Shown here one piece after another: positions 11,657-22,621 of a stretch of DNA of 64,000 nt. The notes below the pieces were generated by a model. It had not been told where the DNA came from and ran no database searches. It saw only the letters and a program-made list of their open reading frames with translations. This DNA comes from Diplonema japonicum (lineage: Eukaryota; Euglenozoa; Diplonemea; Diplonemida; Diplonemidae), in contig OZ025703.1 in NCBI GenBank assembly GCA_964019335.1, forward strand, positions 310,001 to 374,000. The letters are read 5' to 3'. Every line of letters begins with the position of its first letter. Position 1 is the stretch's first letter. The translations under genes were made by a program, and so were the position numbers.

Positions 11657-12661
11657 ATGACCCGGAAACACGAGAGAATATTTAGCAGCAGCACTTTTGT
11701 TCCAAGCAAAGATGATCTCTGCGAAGTGTTCAAAGAAGCTCTGAAGGAGAACTTCAATGAGGTAGAGTGCAAGGTGGCAGCGTGTCCGGACTTAAGGCGG
11801 TTTGGGCTGGCCGCAGAGGGTCTGGGAGGCGAGGTAGATTACGCTGAATGTGGGACGATCCTCGGCTCTATGTTCAATCCGGGTAAGCAACACGACGTGT
11901 TCAACCTCCCAGAAACCGCAAAATGCTTTGGACGTGAAAACGCATTTGTCATAGGAGCTGGAGCAGGTTCCACAGATGAGTTCAGAGTCAATTCAGAATG
12001 GACGGGAAATGCAATTCTTGAAGACTCACGGGTATCGGTGAACAACTCGAGAGTTGCTTACATTACTGATATGACAAAGCTCCCCGAGACTGTTACAGTG
12101 AAGACTGCTGACCGCAAGGGTGAGTTCGGATGTATTGGCAACCTACTCTTCACCGCAGGAACACAAGGCGATGTTGTTCAAATCAGAGCCAGGGTGAGAA
12201 AATCCGAGAAGAACTGGTCTGCCGACCCCCACGAACAAGAGTTTATCCGAATTCTCCGAACCGCCATGGCTAAAAAATGGCCCGAACCACACCAACAGGT
12301 TGTTGTAGGAGGTGTCATGATGGTTGTTAAAGGAAATACTGTCACTCACGTAATGCCTCCATATTTCCCCCCAAGCGGTGCTAAGCCTGGAAAATCCTTT
12401 CCAGACATGGGCGGTTGGTCTGAGAGATTTTTTCTTTCCAAAAGCCAGCTAGTTGCGTGCACTACTATGCTGAATCATCAAGGGAACAAGCCGGATAATT
12501 TCCAATGGAGGCTTGACCACACACATTTTTACACCCAAGATGGTAAAGAGGCGGGGCACTACCATTATGACGTGGATCCTGAAGTGGTGGAATACGTTGC
12601 TTTTTTGGTACCGGCTTCGAGGTGCCACAAAATAGACTTGCTGGGGTTTTCAAAATTATAA
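11657..12661 (+). CDS. C11orf54/PTD012-like zinc ester hydrolase (DUF1907)
   Basis: A single exon of 334 residues. The sequence follows the DUF1907 family throughout, including CPDLRRFGLAAEGLGG near the N-terminus, the Gly-rich FVIGAGAG block, GWSERFFLS, and the zinc-binding segment HTHFYTQDGKEAGHYHYD near residue 288 with its three spaced His. Length matches the family (about 315 residues in animals). The human protein binds zinc and shows ester hydrolase activity in vitro; its physiological substrate is unsettled. All His ligands look intact, so the enzyme is probably active. Confidence 0.88.
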   Translation: MTRKHERIFSSSTFVPSKDDLCEVFKEALKENFNEVECKVAACPDLRRFGLAAEGLGGEVDYAECGTILGSMFNPGKQHDVFNLPETAKCFGRENAFVIGAGAGSTDEFRVNSEWTGNAILEDSRVSVNNSRVAYITDMTKLPETVTVKTADRKGEFGCIGNLLFTAGTQGDVVQIRARVRKSEKNWSADPHEQEFIRILRTAMAKKWPEPHQQVVVGGVMMVVKGNTVTHVMPPYFPPSGAKPGKSFPDMGGWSERFFLSKSQLVACTTMLNHQGNKPDNFQWRLDHTHFYTQDGKEAGHYHYDVDPEVVEYVAFLVPASRCHKIDLLGFSKL

Positions 12662-13692
12662 AAAAAAAAAAAAGAAGAAAAATATACACTGGAAGGGAGG
12701 ACCATTTTATTTTATTTGTGAGAAATGAAGGATGAAACAAAAAAAAGAAAAAAAAAGATTTTTTTTTTAAATTGAATAGAAGACCCTTTTGCGCTGCTTC
12801 TTCAAAGGGAAAAAAAAAAACCCCTCCCCTCCCCTCCCCTCGTTACCCCTCCTTTTTTGCAAAAAATGAGAAATCGGAAAAAAAAGAAATAATGGAGGGG
12901 GAGGAAAGAAATAAAAGGAGAACGGGGTATATATGTCCGTTCCCATCCCGTTTCTTCTTTTTTTTCTTTTTTTTTCCCCGCTTCAAAAAAAAAAAGAGAG
13001 GTTCTGTTACGTTATGCAAATCGTGCCGAGAAAAAATATAAAGAAAATAAATGAAAAGTTTTTTATTGCAGCTTTTCTAAGTTTTCTTTTTTTTTTTTCC
13101 TCGTGCGAAAACAACAAAAAAAGACATAAGTTGTAATAGAAATTATCTTTTTGTTTTTGTTTTTACTATTATTTTTTCAACGTTATCTCTTACTTGTCTT
13201 CTCACTCTCTCTTCTCTTCCCTTCCTCCTTTTTTATTTTATTTTATTTATCTCTTCTCTCCTTTATTTCTCCTTTCTCCAATCCTTTTTAAAAAAAAAAA
13301 TAAAAAGAAAATCGCAACGCTGGCGTTATCCCCCTGGCCCCAAAATACCCCCCTTTCTTTTTTATTTTTTTTATTTTTATTTCTAACAAAGAAAAAAAGA
13401 AAAAAGAAAAAAAAGGGAATGTGAAAAACATCCTTTTGTTACCTTCTTGTTTTTGTTTTTTTTTTTTGTTTTTTTTTTTAAAGAAATCTTTTTTTTTCTC
13501 TCTTCCCTCCATTTTTTCGGAGGGGGAGGGAGGGAAAGAGGAGGGGGAAAAATGCGATATTTCAATTTTCCTCCCCCCCCCCCCCGTCTCTTCCACCCGA
13601 ACGCAGCTTTCTTTTGTTTTTTTTTTTCTCTCCCCCGCATTCCCACCACTCAAAACATAAAAAAAAAGAAAAGAGATGCAAGAATACAAAAC
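12662..13692. other. Intergenic spacer
   Basis: About 1.0 kb of A/T/C runs. The in-frame open stretch upstream of ATG 13693 encodes only Phe/Pro/Lys-rich homopolymer translation and is not counted as coding. Nothing else is supported. Confidence 0.6.
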
Positions 13693-16452
13693 ATGAGCGA
13701 AAGCCAGAAGGAAGTAGATAAAAGTATCAATGAAGAAGAAGATCGCCAGAAGCACGAGAATCATGTAAAGGAAGGCGACCATCACGGCCTATGGGAGGGC
13801 TTCCGCAGCAGCTTTCGCAAAGACAGCAGCCACACAACAACAGGCTCCGGAGATCAACACCCCACCGAGCACGACCACTTCGCCCTGAAGGACGTGGCAG
13901 GAAACATAAACAAATGGATAGAAAAAGAAGAAGAGCTCCAGGCAAGAATACGAGCAAAACAAGCATCGTTAGCAGAACCCCGTGGTAACGAAGACGTCAG
14001 GGTACTCTCAGTTCTACAATACCTCGCAAGCGAGGTAAAGAGGTTCAGGTTGTACCGAGCGGTTCCAGGATATTTGTTGTTCTTGATCTTGTTGGTTACG
14101 ACGGCTGCTTTGACAAGCTTTGAAGGCTTCGACTCTAAAATGTATTTCCGCAACCTCGGTATGAAGAAGCTAACTTCTTCCGATGAAGATGACGAAATCA
14201 ACAAAACATTCTTACTAATCGACGACGAGGCCTCTTTCTACACATGGTTCACCACAGTCGCAACACGTATATGGACAGACACCACAACATCAAACAACAT
14301 TCGACTTGGGTACCTCCACACCAGGCAGTGGAGGGTCAGGCAGGTACAATGTGAATCCGGTTCATCACTCCACGCTTTATCGCCGAACGCAAAACTTTTA
14401 ACGTCTGAATGTTACCCTTCTTACTCCGCGTCAGATCTATCTTATGATGCGTACGGACCAGCCTTGCAGTACCTCCCGAACTCCGCTGTTCCCAATAGTT
14501 TGAACGGGGTTAAGATCGACGGTCTTCTTCACAATTATGAAGAGCTTGACGCTGCGTTTTCGTTGATTTATAGGTATACTGACCCGCTTGTTGGGGTGCA
14601 GACAGATATTGCTGGGCTGTCGACGGCGGGTTGGATCGATCGGCAGACACGTGCTATTTCAATAGGGCTTGTTACGTATAACCAGCCCGATGCAACTTTT
14701 GTTCATATCGAGCTGTGCGTTGAGATCACTGAAAGCGGGGTGTGGCTTCCTTCCGCGAGGTCGCGAGGGTTCACTTTTTTCTCGTTGCAGACACCAGCAG
14801 ACTATACCATTATCATACTCGACGGGCTGATCTTGTTGTACGTTCTTTTCGACACGGTGACTACTCTGATTTCAATCAAACGCGACCAGGAGCTGAACTT
14901 CTTGGGGTATTTTGCGATCGGAGCGTGGAACATATACATCCTCGCGATGGTGGGAACATTCGGGTATTACTACTACCTTCGAATCTCGTTGTGGGTAGTC
15001 GGGCTCTCCATGTCCGGTAGTTACTACGCAGATCGATCCACAGAGTTCGGCGGTGACAGCGATAAGGTCATGCAACAGCTGCTAACGGAGTACGGGACAA
15101 CATACGTGAATTGTTTCAACACGCTGGCCGTTCTCATGGCGTTGGCCTGGCTGCGGCTATTCCACTTTGTCCAGTACAACGAACGGATCAACTCTTTGAC
15201 AGAAACCATGAAAATCGCGATCACCAACTTGCTGTCGCTAGCGTTGATCTTCGTTTTTGTCCTCGTGGGTTACTCAATGTGGGGGCACCTCCTCTATGGA
15301 CACCACATCGAAGACTTCAGAGACCTTGTAAGGTCATCTGGCACGCTGCTCAGAGCGTTGGTGTTGGGAAGCCTCTCTGAGTACAAGGAGATGTCGGATA
15401 AGTTCTCGATTTGGACCGCGTTTTATTTCACGACGTTCTTCGTGTTGGGGTGGTTGATGATCTTGAACATTGTGCTGGCTGTCATCACCGGTGCGTACAT
15501 GATGGTGCAGGAGCACCGTCAAGGAGACCACGCGACATGGACCATCCCGAACCTTTACAGGGAGTGCAAAAAATGGTGGTTGAAGCTTCGGAACAAGCAC
15601 CTCACGTACATGGTGGACCCCGACCACCCCGACTACGACCATGAGGAGAAGTACCTCAACACCCGTGTTGACTCGATACGCGTTTTGAAAGTATGGTACT
15701 TCTCCTCAAAAGATACCCCCGAGTACATCAGCAAGGAAAAACTGAAGGAGCTTCTCGGAGGGCCCGACGGGATTCTGTGCGAAGCGTCGCTAGACCACAT
15801 TTTCAAGAAAGCCGCGAAAAAACAAGCAATGGGCACCCATGCTATCCGGCTTGGTGAACGGTGGGCGGCTCAACTCCAGTCGAGGACCAGGGCCATCGAA
15901 GGCATGCTCGGGAAGATGCAGAAACTCCCGCTGGAGAAGATCAAAACGATCTCGAATGTTGTGGAAGCGATGGATGAAAAAGTTGGGAAAACACAGGGAA
16001 CGGTGGAGGAGGTGAGCAAAAAGACTGGGGGTCTTGTCAAGGAGGTCAGGGGGATCAGCCACTCCACATCCACAACAGCCGCTCTCGAGAACAAGTTCGT
16101 GACGGAGATGAAAAAGGTCAACAAATCAGTTTCCAAGCAGCACCGTGTCCCTCCCTCTGGTTACTATGACAGTTACTACTCTAGCTACCAACAACCCTCG
16201 TACAATTACCCCTTGTCCACCTGGCCGGAGGAGATGACGGCCATCGACCCTCCAAAGCAATCCAACAGGAAAAAAAAGAAGTCCAAGCAATCCACTACCC
16301 CCGCCCCGGACCCTACTGGTTCCAACGAGCTTGTAAAACCCCTGATGGAGGATAGATTCATTGATCCGGCCCTTGGCTGGGACCAACCGGATTACACCAT
16401 GACAGTGGAAGAGAGGCGGCGGTACCTTCCAGACGGCAAGCTGGATGTTTGA
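13693..16452 (+). CDS. Polycystin-2-like TRP-type cation channel
   Basis: A single exon of 919 residues from ATG 13693. The layout is that of PKD2 channels: a charged cytosolic N-terminus; TM1 near 120-145 (YLLFLILLVTTAALTSF); a large extracellular loop (about 150-360) with Cys and aromatic residues, as in the polycystin/TOP domain; then five TM segments at about 370-605. The pore region is around residues 550-565 (ALVLGSLSEYKEM), followed by a strongly hydrophobic S6 (LMILNIVLAVITGAY). The C-terminal tail (about 620-919) has charged helices that probably form a coiled coil, a Tyr-rich stretch and a lysine cluster. In other protists and in animals such channels sit in cilia/flagella or sensory membranes and conduct Ca2+ and monovalent cations. 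Flagellar placement here is inference. Confidence 0.85.
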   Translation: MSESQKEVDKSINEEEDRQKHENHVKEGDHHGLWEGFRSSFRKDSSHTTTGSGDQHPTEHDHFALKDVAGNINKWIEKEEELQARIRAKQASLAEPRGNEDVRVLSVLQYLASEVKRFRLYRAVPGYLLFLILLVTTAALTSFEGFDSKMYFRNLGMKKLTSSDEDDEINKTFLLIDDEASFYTWFTTVATRIWTDTTTSNNIRLGYLHTRQWRVRQVQCESGSSLHALSPNAKLLTSECYPSYSASDLSYDAYGPALQYLPNSAVPNSLNGVKIDGLLHNYEELDAAFSLIYRYTDPLVGVQTDIAGLSTAGWIDRQTRAISIGLVTYNQPDATFVHIELCVEITESGVWLPSARSRGFTFFSLQTPADYTIIILDGLILLYVLFDTVTTLISIKRDQELNFLGYFAIGAWNIYILAMVGTFGYYYYLRISLWVVGLSMSGSYYADRSTEFGGDSDKVMQQLLTEYGTTYVNCFNTLAVLMALAWLRLFHFVQYNERINSLTETMKIAITNLLSLALIFVFVLVGYSMWGHLLYGHHIEDFRDLVRSSGTLLRALVLGSLSEYKEMSDKFSIWTAFYFTTFFVLGWLMILNIVLAVITGAYMMVQEHRQGDHATWTIPNLYRECKKWWLKLRNKHLTYMVDPDHPDYDHEEKYLNTRVDSIRVLKVWYFSSKDTPEYISKEKLKELLGGPDGILCEASLDHIFKKAAKKQAMGTHAIRLGERWAAQLQSRTRAIEGMLGKMQKLPLEKIKTISNVVEAMDEKVGKTQGTVEEVSKKTGGLVKEVRGISHSTSTTAALENKFVTEMKKVNKSVSKQHRVPPSGYYDSYYSSYQQPSYNYPLSTWPEEMTAIDPPKQSNRKKKKSKQSTTPAPDPTGSNELVKPLMEDRFIDPALGWDQPDYTMTVEERRRYLPDGKLDV

Positions 16453-16582
16453 ACGAAACACAATAGAATTTTACAAAAGACTGCTATTCCTTTTTTTATT
16501 TATTTATTTTATTTATTTTCTTGCCCTCTAATCTCTTTCCAACAAACCAAAAAAAAAATTAATAAAAGGAAGGGGGAAGGGA

Positions 16583-18889
16583 ATGGAAAATGGCATCAAA
16601 CGAGTTGAGAGCGAAATAGACTTGACGCCAAGGACGCTCAGCCGTCGGGAATCCTTGCCAAGCCCAAGCATAGACAGGCACAGCCAGGTGGTAAGGGTGA
16701 ACTGCCTGTATGTGTCAAGGAAACAGTTGAGGTCGGCGACGGATGCGTTCAACGTGAGCCATGTCCGAAGCGACGCATCTGTAGTGCTGGCGCCCGGGCT
16801 GCAGGCCACAGTGCAGGTTGTTCAGGCAAGCAAAGCTGTGAAGGCACATGTTGTGTTCGATTTCAAAATCGGCCGGACCGCGAAACCAAAGCTCCTCGAC
16901 CTGCAATCCGAAATCCGAAAAAACCTAAGCATCCCGCTCGGCGTCGAACTGCAGCTGCAGATCATCCCGTCCAACGGCGACCACACCGTCAAGATCACTA
17001 CCGATGCACAACTCGCCGAAGCGATATCAGTCCATCAAGAAGAGCTTACAATACAAGTAATGAAGTCTGGGATTCGACTGTACCTCCCGTGGATCGCCAT
17101 AATCGTGTCCATCTTGGATGTTGTGACGACTGTACTTTTCGCAACGGAGCTGCTCCACCACGACGATACGCCTCAACGAATAGTCGGTGCCTCTGTTGCT
17201 GTTGCAACCGTCGTCGCGGTGGTTTTAAACCTCATTCAAGGGTTTCTCCACATCAAGCGGTCGATAAACGCGCACGGCCCTGCACATGAATGGGTCACCG
17301 TGCACATCTGCGAGACTGCGTTCGGGCTTCTGTTCGCGGGGTTGAATCTACTGAACCTGGAATGTTTATGGTCGCATTTCGACGTGTTAAGCTGTTTCAA
17401 CTTCCACTGCCCGATGCCAAGGGAACTGCGAAGAATGTCAGGCAAAGCAAGCATACCGAGCCTTGTACTGGGCGACGGTATGCCGATTGCCGCGTCGATA
17501 TTCGAAATAGTTAGTAGTGGGGGAGCCGGGTGGTACAGTATTGCAAGCGTGAGTACGTCATTGGCCTCGCTGGCGCTTTCGTTGGCTAAAAAGGTCATTG
17601 TTATGTTGTTTGTTGAAGGCGGGAGGTATCCTAACGGGGACGCGGATGACGACACTCAGAACAGCAAGGAGCTTGCCTCGATGATCGACAACACCACCGA
17701 TTTGCTCAAGCGACGCGACATCACGCTGCTGAAGTTCCACCTCGACGGCATCCCCTCCCTCGAACAACGCCCCCGCGCGCTCGCCGCCTTGGCCTGCAAA
17801 TTCCACGAAGTCTGCTTCATGTCTGTTCGCTCACAAGGGGGCATGGTCGTCTCTTTCACGGAAGACTCCGTTGAAGCTGTTTTCAACGCTCCAAGGGAGG
17901 TCAGACTTCATCCTGTTGCAGCGGTTTTATCAGCTTTAAATGTCGTGAAAGCATGGCCCGAAGCACGTTTTGCAGCATTGCAATCTCACAAATCGGGATT
18001 CACCATAACAACATCTGTCGTAACGGGAGAAGGTCATGTTGGCAATCTCGGTCCAAGAACGCGTAGGGAGTACAAGGTTGTGGGCGAGGCACGGAGCGAG
18101 CTGGACGAGCTAAGCAAGTTGGCGCGGCGGGATGGTATTCAAGTTCTTTGCAACGAGCCCGCGCAGTACCCTTGCAGGAGGGAGGGTTTGCTTGTCCGTG
18201 CCGTCGATATTCTTCGCAATGAAGTTCATGACGTGACCACCGTGTACCAGATCCTAGACCCGAAAGGAAAGCTTGCCAAACAATGGGGCGGCATGACCGT
18301 TAAGAAATGGGAGGGTTTTTTTGCGACGCTTGGGTCGGGCTCCTTGGTGAGCAGTGTCGACGCCCTTCGGGAGTACCTCAAGCTGGCGGAAAACGACTGC
18401 GTTGCCGAAAAACTTAAAAACCGACTCTTGAAACTACACGGAAGAGGCGGGACAAAATACTGCAGGGAACAAGGCAGAGCGATATGGGAGGAACCAGAAT
18501 CACCGCAGATGTCTTCAAGCCCGTCTCCTCAGATGCGTTCTTTGTCTGAGTTGATGCCTGTGTTGCAAGCTGGTTTTTTAGCTAAACAGCAGGCGGTTCA
18601 ACCACCTTCGTGGACACCGGAGTCGGATGACCTTCCTCCCAGGGTGAGGAGGAAGCCGCTGCCATCTCGGTCGCCTGAGTTTTCTACACCCGACGCTCCT
18701 GGGTTAACTGCGACAAATGGTTCGGTTTCTTCGTCGTTTTGTTTAATCCGACCTCCTAGTACTGCGCTTGAAGGGGATGTGACAGACAGTGGTGAGGAGG
18801 ACGAACCAGATGCGGTGGTACCCGAGCCTGAAGCAATCCCCGCCAGACACAGGCTTGTGCTCCCGAGGGTGAGTAACCCCTTACTTTAA
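16583..18889 (+). CDS. Membrane protein with PB1-like domain and degenerate class III nucleotide-cyclase domain
   Basis: This encodes 768 residues in the unspliced reading. Residues about 85-160 resemble a PB1 domain (FDFKIGRTAKPKLLDLQSEI onward). About 165-350 holds several membrane segments. About 370-545 matches the class III cyclase fold: GGMVVSFTEDSVEAVF aligns with the family's GG-VVKF-GD-VLAVF, VTGEGHVGNLGP with the family's G-VGNLG block, and REYKVVGEA with R-YTVIGD. However, the first metal-binding Asp of the DI-GFT motif is not visible and the transition-state Asn/Arg (normally N-A-R) are replaced in the segment RSELDEL, so it may be catalytically dead. The C-terminus is Pro/Ser-rich. 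A donor-like G|GTGAGT at 18868/18869 and a long T-run acceptor ending TTTAG at 19248 would give an alternative end with eight extra residues and a stop at 19275. Confidence 0.65.
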   Translation: MENGIKRVESEIDLTPRTLSRRESLPSPSIDRHSQVVRVNCLYVSRKQLRSATDAFNVSHVRSDASVVLAPGLQATVQVVQASKAVKAHVVFDFKIGRTAKPKLLDLQSEIRKNLSIPLGVELQLQIIPSNGDHTVKITTDAQLAEAISVHQEELTIQVMKSGIRLYLPWIAIIVSILDVVTTVLFATELLHHDDTPQRIVGASVAVATVVAVVLNLIQGFLHIKRSINAHGPAHEWVTVHICETAFGLLFAGLNLLNLECLWSHFDVLSCFNFHCPMPRELRRMSGKASIPSLVLGDGMPIAASIFEIVSSGGAGWYSIASVSTSLASLALSLAKKVIVMLFVEGGRYPNGDADDDTQNSKELASMIDNTTDLLKRRDITLLKFHLDGIPSLEQRPRALAALACKFHEVCFMSVRSQGGMVVSFTEDSVEAVFNAPREVRLHPVAAVLSALNVVKAWPEARFAALQSHKSGFTITTSVVTGEGHVGNLGPRTRREYKVVGEARSELDELSKLARRDGIQVLCNEPAQYPCRREGLLVRAVDILRNEVHDVTTVYQILDPKGKLAKQWGGMTVKKWEGFFATLGSGSLVSSVDALREYLKLAENDCVAEKLKNRLLKLHGRGGTKYCREQGRAIWEEPESPQMSSSPSPQMRSLSELMPVLQAGFLAKQQAVQPPSWTPESDDLPPRVRRKPLPSRSPEFSTPDAPGLTATNGSVSSSFCLIRPPSTALEGDVTDSGEEDEPDAVVPEPEAIPARHRLVLPRVSNPLL

Positions 18890-19160
18890 ATTTTTTTTAA
18901 TTTTTTTTTTTTTTTTGAATTGTATCTCTAGATTTTTTTTCTTGTCAACAGAATTTTTTTTTTCCCCCCCCATCGCGTTTTCCTCCGTTTTTTTTTTTTC
19001 TAAAAAACTTTTTTTTTTTCTATTTTCCGTGTAAACATTTTTTTTCTTTCCCTTTTTTTTTCTTTCCCAGGTTTTTTCCTTTTAAAACTTTTTTTTGGTG
19101 GGTTTCACCGGGTTTTTTTTTTTAGGCGTCCTGCCACATACCGCAGGTACCCTTAAATGT

Positions 19161-19240
<80 letters not shown>

Positions 19241-20044
19241 CTGTTTAGCCCATCCAGTCTTATCCGTACACGTAATGGTGAATACGATGAAGTAAGAGGA
19301 AATAGTTTAAAAAAAATAAAGAAGAGGTGTTAAGGCCTTTGAAAGGGCGCACAGGGAATAACTCCCTCGTTGCTCTCTTTCGCTCCTTTTTTTTTTCCTC
19401 TGTTATTCTTTCTTACTTTTTTTTTGAAAAATAAATAAATAAATAAATAAATAAAGACTTTGAGAAAAAACTATTTCAAACTATCTCGAGCCCTTTTCTT
19501 GTAGCCCTCTCCCTTCCCTTCAGACCCCTCTAGACAACCATAAAAACTTAAACAAAAAAACAAAGCCCCAAGAATTAAATTCTATTCTCTCTCAAAGAGG
19601 GGGTAAGAAAAAAAACTGGGAGAATGATGAAGAGAGAGGGACAGTAAAAAAAAAAAGAAATCAATGGCAGATTTTTTTTTTTGGTTCCTTTTGTTCTTCT
19701 TTCATCTTCCTTTTTTTTTCCTTTTCCGTCACCCCCCCCCCTTTTTTTCTCGTTCTTTTTTTTTTCTTCAAAAAAAAAAAAGGAAAAAGGATGGGTCTTG
19801 TTTTTCTTTTGGAGAACGGGGGGGAAAAACAAAACCCCCCCTCCCAAAAAAAAGCAAAAGTAATTGTCTTGTTGTTTTAACCGTTTTTTTCTTCCCCCCC
19901 CCCCCATGCTATTTCTTTTTTATATCTTCCCTCATTACCATTTTTTCGAAACAACAAAATCTCAAGAAAAAGGCGTGGGAGGGAGGGGAGGGTGGGGGGG
20001 GGGAAGGTTTTTAAAAAAAAAAGAAAAAAAAATAATAATAATAA
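18890..20044. other. Intergenic spacer or partly a 3' intron
   Basis: About 1.15 kb of mainly T runs. The part 18869-19248 may be an intron of the upstream gene. The rest contains ATAAATAAATA-type repeats near 19430-19455 and G/C/A runs. No independent gene is supported. Confidence 0.55.
19164..19240. repeat. 77-nt T tract with a single C
   Basis: The longest near-pure pyrimidine tract in the window. It is followed by CTGTTTAG, a strong splice-acceptor-like context. Confidence 0.9.
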
Positions 20045-22560
20045 ATGGATTCCAAAGCATGGATAGAAACTTACGTGGATTTTCTACAAAAATTCAAATA
20101 TATAGTAGCGCTCATACTCTTGGGGCTGTTGGCACTGGGTGGCGTGATGGCGCCGCACTTCGCGAACGCCACCAGCCAAGACTTCGAACCACCGAGCAAC
20201 TCACGCGCCACCGGCGCGAGAAACATGCTAAACCAATATTTCCCCTTGATGAAACAATCAGCAAGCATTGTCCTCTTCATACAACTAAAAAACACATCTG
20301 GAAACTACATAGAGGTCCTGAGCGACCGTCTAAGGAGCTTCTCGTTCGCGATACAAAAACGGGCTTCCGAGTACCCAAGCGACGAGGGTATCCTCCTCAA
20401 CTCAGAAGGTTATTACACCTTAAGAAGAATCGACTTCGCCGCTGCGGAGCCGTTTCTCTCTTCGGATCATTGCGCCACCTTTATCTCCTTCACGATTGGT
20501 GTTCAAATGACATCCACAGCAGCTACAAACTACGCAAAATTCTTGAAAAACGAAGCCGTTCCTGAAATCCAAAGCAAGACAAACACCCTTGACTACGAGA
20601 TGACTCTAATGGGCAGCCCGGCGTTCTTAGAAACCATGATCGATTCGTCAACGTCAGATCTTGAAAGGGTTGACTCCATTGTTCTTCCCTTGGCTTTGCT
20701 GACATTGGCGTATATTTTGAAATCCCTCCGGCTGCTCATTCTCCCGTTGGTGTGCTTGGGCTTCTCCGCAGCCGGATCTTTTGGGATAATGTACGGTGTC
20801 GCAACGCGTTTTTCAGTATTCGCAGGCGCGCCTAGTTTAATGATGTCAATACTTATCGCAATGAGTATAGACTATGGGTTGTTTCTGTTATCAAGGTACA
20901 AGGAGGAGCTCATTAAGCAAAGAGAGTCCGGTAAAGAACTCGATACCAGGTTGGCGGTTATCACAATGCTTCATTCAGCAGGGCATACCATTACAGTATC
21001 CGGGTTGACGCTTGCAACGTGTTTTTTGGGTTTGCTGTTTTTTAGGATGTCAATAATGCGTTCCCTCGGTGTTGGCTGCGCCATCGTTCTGATGACGGTT
21101 CTGCTGAGCAATTTGATCATCGTTCCGTTGTTGTTGTGCTGGTTTCCGAGGTTTTTTCAAAGGTGTTTGGAAGAGGGTTATTTCTGCCCGCCGAGGCTGT
21201 GGTGTTTGGAATCGAAAAAAGACAAATTACCAAGGCTTCCCTCGGCATCGCCTCACGGTGTCGCACAACTACCCGAAGCTACCTTAAACGACGATCTTTC
21301 AACAGATTCAAGAGAATGCGACGATCCCACACTTCAAATCGGCCATGCGATAAAGCTGGCAAAGGTCCCGACGTCTGTCTTTTCCGCAGACGAGGATTCA
21401 ATTTGGTACAAGCTAGGGTGGAGGGTTGTCCGGTTCCCCTACAACGTGGTGGTCCCCATTGTGATAGTTCTGCTAACGCTTCCCTTCGACTTCTACGCGT
21501 TTAACTACGACACAACGGATGAAAACCTATACTTCCTTCCTAAACACTCTAAGGTTACGCAAGCATACCAACGAATGGGATCCGAGTTCGGCTACGGACA
21601 GGTCTACGCATACCAAATCCTAATGGTCCCCGACGATCCGACCGCAAAAATCCTCGACAAATCGAACAATTACAAATTATGGGCGCAGACCCGCGACGCG
21701 ATATTCGGACTGGTGAATGCATCGGCGAACGTACACGGCAGGAATTTTGAAGGACCATCGTTTGCTGGAAGCCCCATTGGAGGCGAGACGATGGCAACCT
21801 GTCTTGATGAAATGGACGCTGCGAATGTAACATGTGTAAATGTGTTACCAGTGGATATTAAATGCAGAGGGAATGTACTGCTTGCTTGCTCGTTCATGGA
21901 TACTCCGGAAAACCTTAAAGAGTCGCATTCAATGTGGTTCAGTTACGCTCCGAGCTTCGCCCCGATGGGCAAGGAGGGCAGCTCGTGGTTACACAACGCG
22001 AGAAAATACGCGGACGAATTCAACGCACGACAGAATATTTCAATGTACTTTATAGGCCCAGCCGCCGACGCCATCGATGCCGAGGATGGTGTGAACGCGG
22101 ATTTTACCACAATGGTCGGGGTTACCTCTGCGGTTGTTTTATGTTTTGTTGCCGTGTCCTTTAAGTCCATCACTATCCCGCTCAGATCAATTCTGACAAT
22201 CGGCCTGACGGTAATCTGGGTGTACGGTTTTGCAGCACTGGTATATCAGCACGGGGCTTTGACTTGGACCACCTTTGAAGGCTTCGATAACACCCACGCC
22301 ATAGTTTACATCATTCCCTTAATGACTTTCCCTATTGTGGTCGGGATTGGGCTGGACTATGATATCTTTCTCATTACACGTATTATAGAGTATAGGAGGA
22401 GTGGGTACTCCACAGAGGAGGCGATTTGCCAGGGTCTGGCCAAGACGGGGTATATAATCACCGCTGCTGGGGTGATTATGGCGACGGCTTTCAGTGGGTT
22501 GCTTTTTTCTGAGGAGCCTTTTATGCACCAGTTGTCATTTTATATGGTATGTCGGGGAAG

Positions 22561-22621
<61 letters not shown>

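Noticed and set aside
13447-13692. Upstream extension of the polycystin gene
   Set aside because: It is pure Phe/Pro/Lys translation of homopolymers and not protein-like.
18890-20044. Small frames rich in Phe and Lys as genes
   Set aside because: They arise from T and A runs and have no normal amino-acid composition; the same applies to similar frames in all spacers.
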